Positions 45,601 through 54,600 of a stretch of 64,000 nucleotides of DNA are shown here, piece after piece; position 1 is the first letter of the stretch, and each line of letters starts with the position of its first letter. The stretch lies in NCBI RefSeq assembly GCF_026230105.1, contig NC_079475.1, positions 17,872,125 to 17,936,124 of the forward strand, given 5' to 3'. Both the position numbers and the translations under genes were made by a program. Below the pieces are notes generated by a model, which ran no database searches, was not told where the DNA came from, and saw only the letters and a program-made list of their open reading frames with translations. This DNA comes from Diorhabda sublineata (lineage: Eukaryota; Arthropoda; Insecta; Coleoptera; Chrysomelidae).

Positions 45601-48600
45601 GGCCTTTCAAACAAAAGTATTGTATCACATAACGATGACCAATGTTTTCCATGCTTACAAATTCACTGAAAACGTTTACTATTGAGGACTCCCAAACAAA
45701 TACTGAACAACGTGGCATCTTCAAACTTGGAACATATATTGTACAGATTGTCTACTTTCTAATACAGAGGTATTTTTAAAGCAACAACCGCCATCTCTAG
45801 GTCATGCCAGGTACTTTTCGGAGCATCCTCTTATGACATTACTTTCAAGATAAGTGTACCTATTGTTACTATTCATTCCTACTATAAATAGTTTATAAAA
45901 CTTATGTTGATTGTTATTTTTTCCACGGTTGCATCTGCACTATCTACTCATTTGATGTACAGATTTGTTATGATTTCATAATCGTGAATATTTTTAGATC
46001 AAAATATCTTCATCTCATTTTAAGGTAAAACTTGATTCCTCGAAAAAACAAGTATATCTATGACGGCCTCTCATTTGGTAACAAAGTTCAATCTTCCTCC
46101 ATTATAACACAAATAGTTTTTTAGATAATACTAGTAACATCAAAGTTCGCTTCTTTGAACTGGACAATGAAGGTAATTTAGTTTGGGAGGATTGGGGAAG
46201 AGAAGTGAATGTATTTCATCATGGAATTGTGATTAAGTAAGTATGTTTTCTGTTATACGAAGTATGCGAGAAAAATAATGAGTCTGGCAACACTGCGGGG
46301 AATATTCCTTCGTTGTTTTAGTAGTGTAATAGAGGCATTTAGAGCAAATGGTACTTTTTCTCGAATTTGAGATTCAGACTTTTAAAAAATAGAAACGATT
46401 TCTAGAGAGCATAATTTTCAAGCTAACACCAATCATTTTTGGAAGGTCAAGAAGACTTCAAAGATCAACTTCGTTTAGAGAGACCTCTAACTTAAAAACA
46501 TTACACAAAACTTAGAACGATTTGTGCCAAAAACTTCACAATTGAATAGAATGCCAATCGGTTAAAGGTGTTCTAGAGCTTGTTGTCTGATTTTTTCCTT
46601 TTCGCGAAATTGGAATATGTTCTGAATGAACGTCAATTTTGAAAATATGGAAAATATTCTGACCGATTGATATTGAAAACTTGCTATCAATAATACTACT
46701 ACTACATCGTAAGCTGTTCAAGGGGGGTAAATCAGAGACAGTCTCATTACTTTCCACACACACCTCCTATCACCATAGATCATTAGATTATATAGATCTA
46801 GCCCAGTGGGAGGTTAAAATATCTGAAAAAATCAATAAATAAAATTTTTCCCATAATAATAAACCATAATCCTCTTTCTACAATTTTCAAACATTAATAG
46901 TTTTTTGCATAACCATTTAAAAAAAAATCAAACTTTCCTCAACATCCCTCAATCTGATGAGTAATAATTCAAACTTTTTTAGCAAGTGAAGATGATGCAT
47001 TTTAGACATCTATCGATTCTGTATAGCATAAAATATAGTCATGTTGCTCTATATACATAAAATTGTTGACATTTTGACCATGATGAAGCGTTGGATTTCT
47101 ACCTTTAGCTTAGGGATAGAAATTGGTCGGCGCTTTTTTCGTAGAGACCTGAAATTTGTAAAAAACATAAAAGAAATAGATCGCACGGCTCATTCAGCAA
47201 GGTCACAAGAAATCCATTATCAAGTTTCTGGATCTTGAAGTCGAGTCGTACAATCTTATCTGGATCTTTGTTCCTGATCAGTAACTGATTATGAATTTTA
47301 TTTATATTTCTGAAATATAGTGAGTCATTCAATGCTTATTTATTTTTAAGGTTGCTCACTCCGGAATACTACAATCAAGATATTACCACACCTGTCAATG
47401 CTTTTATTGAATTAGTACGTCCAATGAGATACATTAGTCCGCAATCAAAATCTTTTCGCTATATTCCCAATGCTACTATCTCGCGCAAATATGTACACGA
47501 GAGGCGAAAATATCTAGCAGAGAAACGAAAACTGGCCCGTACTAAAGTTTGTAGCGACAACGACAAAATTCATAGCAGGTTATCTGCGGCGATTAGCAAT
47601 TTACAAATAGATCAATTTACTAATAATGCATGTACTTCAAGAGGATTCAGTGAAGATCTACCAATAGCTGTCAAAAATTTCAATTCTGTTGAGTTCAAGA
47701 CAATGTATTCAGAGTATCAACAAAAATTTGCACCCCATTTTAAAAAATTAGAACTTGATAATTCGGAGTCTCATGGTATTTCACAGTCTACAAGTCAGTA
47801 AGTTATTGAACTTAAATAAAATATCGAAGCAGTTCTCATGATTTTCTGTGGACACTGTAGAATCAAGGTCTCAAAATCAATCATTAATAATTATACGTAT
47901 ATTAAGGTCCATTCAAAAGATCCCTAATTTCTTCCTGGTCTGTTATCTTTATCATGTGATGGTCATGCTGTAGATTTTTAGATATTAAATCACTGAAATA
48001 TTATTTTGAAAAATAATATTAAATTATACACTTGTTCATTCGGTAAAACCATTAAAACAATGCTTCATTGTCGTTGTTAAATCGTCGACGACGTAATTTT
48101 TTTAACGGTCAAGAATTAAAAACAAAAAAATTACTCACCAAACCAGCATGTGGTAAACAGTGTAACTCGCTGTTTGGTGAAATTAACAGCACTATGAGCT
48201 GGAGAATTATGTTATGATGTTAATTAATCTCACGTATACTCGTTTCTGGAGGACACCTAGCAGAGTGCAACCACTAGTTTTTATCCAAACGTCGAACGTC
48301 GAATTTTTGTAGGTGGCAGGTCCCCTTCTAATACTAAACCCTTGTAGACACCCTGAATGTTTTTGCTACATCCGTTATCATCATCCTGGCCGCTTTTTGC
48401 GTATCACTTAGTGATGAAATTAAGCGTAGGTGATCTATATTTATGTGGCCGATCCCATCCATAGGTCTTCTCGACTTTGTCATAAGTCACTCGCTTTTTC
48501 ACAGCTTCAAAGTTTTCTGAGTTAACGGTAATGGGCCAGGACGAGGTTCATCTCTCTCTCTAATTCTCTAATTCCGGATTCTGGATTAAACATTATTGCT

Positions 48601-51600
48601 CGTTAAAGCAAGGACTGGCCAAATCATTCCACTTAAGATTGATGAAATTCCTCTAGTAGTCCTTTTTTAAAATAAATATTAGCGTTCAAATCACGATGAG
48701 CAGGTACCAACTTCTACTGAACTGATCAAGCCTTATCCGGATCATAATCACAACAAATGCCAAGAATTCCATCGAGACTGTTTTAGAAGGCAGTGTAGCC
48801 TCTAGTATGTCTAAAAATTACTAATACAATTTTCGTACATAATCCTCCCGTACAATCTTCATAGAAAACACTAAATTATATGAACAGTTTCTATCTGGGA
48901 TTTATGTATTTTCTTATTCAAAAGTCTTCCAAATCGTCTATCATTCTTTTCAGTAGTTCGTCAAATGAAGAATATAGAACTTTTCGGAACTATGATCGGG
49001 TTAAGTCGATTATGATCAGAATGTTCGGAAACTAACCAAGATCAAGTTTATTGTCGGTCGGAAACTGATCGAGTTGTAGTTATATGATATGATCCTTTCT
49101 ATCCTGATAGACCGGTGGGTAAATACGATTAGCTGACGAGTTTGTCCATTGTTTTTTGAACTTCAAAGCATCGTAAATGACTGTCTACTATTAATTAATT
49201 GATATTAATTCTCATGAGCAGCGCGATTGATTGCGACTTTTGTAGTGTTCGGTATTTTAGCATAAAAATAACTTATTAGTTTTGTACTTTTATGCAAAAT
49301 CCGTGTGAAGTTGTAAATCGATCATAACTGCTCGATGACAATTATTAAACATCTAGAATTTATCATACAAAAAAAATTAAATATCATGGAAGAATTAATA
49401 CACAAAAATATAAAGTTCTTGTATATCATAACGTTCTGGGCTAGGATCCGCTAATAGTTGATTTACCTAAGCCCGGGTTATGATTTTCGAAAAGTCCTCA
49501 TGATATACGAAAATTATTGAAAAATTTTATATCATTTTTTTGTATTTACCCCATTAAAATGTGAAGTGAATTCGAAATATGTATTTGATTCACAACAGGC
49601 TGGATTCAATACTGTTTTTTTAATTTATGCTTTTTTTGAGACCAACATGAATATACGAGGGTCAATTTTCAATTAAGAACCGCTTTGTAATGGTATAAGA
49701 CAAAATTTCAACTATGAATGCGTCAAAAACAAAAATATGAACATGTTTCACTTTTCAACATATTCACCATGATACTAAATGAATTTTTTTCATTATATAA
49801 CTAACGTAGACGATTTTATAAAGCTGTGATATTAACTTCTGGATCCCATTATCGAAGAACTGTATAAACAAACAGGTAAAATAGTTACTTCAACTTTTCC
49901 CCATTTTCCAAGCGGTTTTCTCAAAGAAATTCTTAAAGATTTGGAAACAAATAAAAGTCTAATGATGCTAAGTCAAAATGCAGGTTGATTAAAAATTTCG
50001 CAATGAAAATTACGTATTTATTTTGGTCGCAAAGTGAGGCCACAGAATTATCGTGAAGCGAAACGTGCCTACTTTAAAACAGCCATTTTGGATAACACTT
50101 ATAAGGTTCTCGATAGATATTGTCAGAAGAAGAATACATTGAGGGTCTTGCAAAAAACCGAGTCCATAATTTTTTATATCGAAGTTTCTAGTTTGAATTT
50201 TGTGGTCGGATCATGAGAATTTGAGTGATGTACTTTATAGATTGACGTTCACTTTCTGAAGTGTAGTACGCAATCCACATTCCATCAGCGATTACAATGT
50301 GGATAAAAAACTCGTCACCATGCTTGTGATAGTGTTCCAAAAAGGTCAAAGAAAGGACCATTCGCTTGGTATTCTGTTGATATTTTTTGCAACCATTTCG
50401 CATATTTTGTAGTGAAGTTTATCAATAAAAATGTGATAAATCACTGTTAAAAATTTCCGATGAAGCTCGTCAAAAGTAGGCCGTCCAAATCGATCTTCAT
50501 CATGACCATATGTCATTCCTGCGCTGTAAAGCCCCACATCATTTACGCATATTTCCATTAACATTCACCATAAACTTCAACAAGCTACTGATGAATTTCT
50601 GTGAGACGAACTTTGTTTGCTTTAAAAAATCGAATTATTGAGCGAACTATGCAAGATTGCTGATTGGAATGGGCACAAAAAAAACAGTTCCACCATACAT
50701 CCAAAGCCAGAAACTTGAAACGTAATGGTGATCTAGTGAGCCATTGGAGAAGAATGATATATTATAAACTGACATCACTGGACAGTACGCAATCGGTTCT
50801 TACTTTAAAAATGACTCTCTTATGTCCATATTATAAGTTTATATTACAGTTATTTTTAAGATTATCTTGGCAACTTATCTCACTTAATGAAGATTATATC
50901 GCAGTCACTGCTGATGAAGAGTTAATGGCAGTTACAGTAGTAGAAGAAGTGATACATTTCATTAGCAGTGTACATACACCACAACAAGCTGTTCAAATGC
51001 TAACTCGCCTTTTAGGAAAGAATTACGTTAAAAAGTGAGTATTTTTCACTATCAAATTTAAAAATTCCATGAATATACGTAAAAGTACAGAGTGAGTTTT
51101 ATGTACGGAACGCTTCAATTATCTCGGAAGAGATTTGTACGATTTTTATAAATTTTTGAGCGCAAAGGGTCTTGTGGTACGGACGGTATTATGGTGGTAT
51201 TTACATTGTTGTCAGATTTCAGAGTATATTTATATTTAAAGTATCTCCGCCAAAGTTATAAGAAATATTGTACATTTAGATGGTTACGATTGAATAAACT
51301 CGTTTATTTCAATTCTTTAATAATTTATGTGTCAATATAAATTATCGTAACAATGTCTAGTGTCAGTAAATTAGTAAAAAGTTTAACGAAACTATTGCTG
51401 TAAAATATTTATCCAAATCATGGCGCAGAAAACCTACAACCGAAGACAAATCTTTAAATGTTTGTTCATGTTTGAAGTAGATCCACACTTGAGTACTAGA
51501 CAAATATCCAAGGAAGTAGAAAAATTACCCCTTTTAGAGAACATATAGTAAAGACTTCAATACAACAAGCCATCTTTTAATTCCTGAATATTGGTAGGTT

Positions 51601-54600
51601 TTGTTTTTTAAACGATCGTATTTAAGTGACCTCACAGGAAATAGTCTAAAGGATTCATGTCGGATGATCGCGGGGGCCATTTGATAAAACCACGCCTTCC
51701 AATTCATATTCTGGGAAACACATTATTTAGGTATTGCCTCACCACAAATGCATAGTGGGGTGGGGCACCAACTTGTTGTAGTCAAATATTGTCGTTTGGG
51801 ATATTGTTATTGTCTGAAAATTTCTAATAATGAAGTTTTTTTTAAATGTAATTGAAATACATACGGAAAACATCGGAGGAACTCCCGCCAGATTTTCTCA
51901 CTTCTAAAAGGAACCAAAAGAAACCTGCTAGAGTACTAGGTTATCCACAGAAAAAGGAAACGGTACCCACATTTAAACTTTTTAATGGCAGAAGAGGTGA
52001 GCCATATGGCGCCATACAAGTAATTATACTACCCTATACGAATTTGGAATGCGTCAAATATGTGCAGATCCTTTTCTGAATTTTAACTAATGCTATACAT
52101 CCAATTTGTTTGATTGTAGATAGTAGAAGTTTGATTTCTGATAGATATTTTTATTTAAACACCATTTTTCAAAAACTTGAATCAATCTACACAAATGGGA
52201 ACTTGGGTTACAAATTATCTTATTTTTATATTTCAGTGCCTTGAAGGTTTTCATTTGCATGAATAAAAATCAAATAGCTTTATTTTTCATAAAAATTATA
52301 GCTTTTTATAAAGCATTTCATTTATTGGAGAGAGAACATAATCAAGGACAAACACCGTTACACACCGCTATTATTTGTCGTAATGAATCAATAATTAGTT
52401 CCTTGTTATTATGCGGTGCCAAAATTTCATCAGTAGATGATCATTTAAATACGTCTCTACATTTAGCGGCTAAGGTAAATCCATCCATACAAATTTTGAA
52501 AATGCTTTTGAGGGATGATAGCGAGCACGAGAAAATAAGCGATATCTTAGATATGGAAAATTCAGGTAAGTGATTCTTGAAGATTTACCATATACAATAA
52601 TCTATCAAAGTAAAACTACATAAAAATTAACATGATAGCTAGGAAGAGAGTTTTGAAGCCAGAAGAGTGGTTAAACAGTCTATCTCCCATCATATTTAAT
52701 TTAGTAATGGAAAGCATACCAATAAAGGTAAATTTATACAACAAAAATATGGCAGTATATCAATTACAAGATATAACATGTGCAAGGATAAAGATAGACT
52801 AATGATCACATCATAAAATTTGGTTTATATATAAGAGAAGGTGCGGGATACAACAGCCTGTCTTATCTGGCTTTCATCGCACACGGGAAGAAAATAGCAT
52901 GCCAAAAAAGCTTCTAACTATCCTTCAGCAATTCTAGTCCAGTTCCTTAGAGTAACAGTACGGCAGTACTGCTATTGTTCACATCTGCCTTAAGTTTTTA
53001 AGTAATAGAGAATCGATAGGAATCAAAAGAATTTGTATTTGCTACACCAAACTTACACACGGTTAATTGATGTCTTCAGAGAGTCGTACAGACAGTGATG
53101 CTACTATGACTGCCAAGGATATATTCAACGACTGTTGCCTTAACCTTAAGGAAACATTTACCTATCCCACAGATATAGCAAAGGAAGCTTTAGAGCTCTA
53201 CCAATCTCTATCACAAAATATAATAAAATGTTGTTGCAGACGCAGAATAGACAAAACAAATAAAATTGTCTTAGAGCAATGGGTGAGTGATGGATCTAAC
53301 ACTGTGGAGACCGTGAGTAAAAAGTGAAAACATCAATGACCAACATAGCCTGAAAAATACAACCTTTTGCAGACAGGGAATTCTAAAAATATTTTGGGAT
53401 GCTCATGGCGTAATTTTCGTAGATTACCTGCGAAAGGGAACAATAATTATAGTTATTAAGCCAATTTAGTTCTAATGTAGATAAAGTGACGTATCTAGTC
53501 ACAGGTCCGCCATTGCATCAGCCGTAATAGCTCAAGCAGGCTTGGAATTATTTGAGCTTTAACGATATTCTTCAGATGTTTCCTTCAGCGATTATCGGCC
53601 GTATTCAAAATTGTGTGGTACATTTTTTTGTTTCGTATGAAGAAGTGAATTAGTGGTTTGCGCAAAGGTTTAATAATCTTTTGGAAGTAATTCTGGCTGG
53701 TATGGAACCTATATTTCTTACTCCTTCAAGGGCTTTGCCGACAACAATCCATGGTTTGACACAAAATGCACTGCACACACTGCAGTCAACAATAAAATTT
53801 CTGCTTATCTGCTTACGGCTTTTGTAAGGCAAATATTTCACCATTGACAGGAGAAGATGGATCAATTGCGGTGACCGCGGTGTGTTGGGCCGCACGTTTG
53901 CTTCAAATTCTTCGCGGGGAAAACTACCACCCAGCCTGCCTGGAGTTGGTACATATATGCCAGAAATAGGATTTCGACACCAAGATGTAGGAAAACTTCT
54001 CAAAGGCTTGAACATGAATAAAGCGACAGGCCCAGATGGAATACCACTAAACGTATTAAAGAATTGAGCGGCTGAGCTATGCTATGCAAACTCTTTCATA
54101 TAAAAGCGGTCTTCTCCCTACAGATGAAAAATTGCTCGGGTTCAATCCATACCAAAAAAAAGCCATTACCAAGGTCATGGAGAAAGTTGTTAACCAGTAA
54201 ATCTTGAGATATCTTGAGTCTGCTAACATAATCAGCAACCATCAATACGACTTTCGTAAACATAGATCAACCGAGGACCTTCTGGCCTATGTCACCAACG
54301 TATGGACTAAAGCTATAGAGAATTATGGGGAATCCAGACCAATCCCACTGGATATATAAAAGGCTTTTAACAGGGCTTGGCATAACAACCTTCTGAATAA
54401 ATTAAGATCGTATGGTTTGTCGTCCTCACTTTTCGACTGGATTAGTCGCTTTCTCAAGATGGACACATATCAGGAAGGTTTGAGGTCAACGCTGATGTTC
54501 CTCAAGAATGAATCTTGTCACCTACTCTCTTTCTCCTGTACATCAACAATCTACTCGACAAAATCTAGCTTCGCCGATGATAGCTCGTCGTTGAAATCGA

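Noticed and set aside
50850..50861. Alternative acceptor (AG at 50848-50849) for Relish B exon 7
   Set aside because: In the phase forced by the upstream exon it gives His-Tyr-Phe-stop; the acceptor 11 bp downstream keeps the frame open.
53650..54015. 121-codon minus-strand frame
   Set aside because: Overlaps the LINE RT on the + strand, where [12 protein letters not shown] is clear; treated as a shadow.
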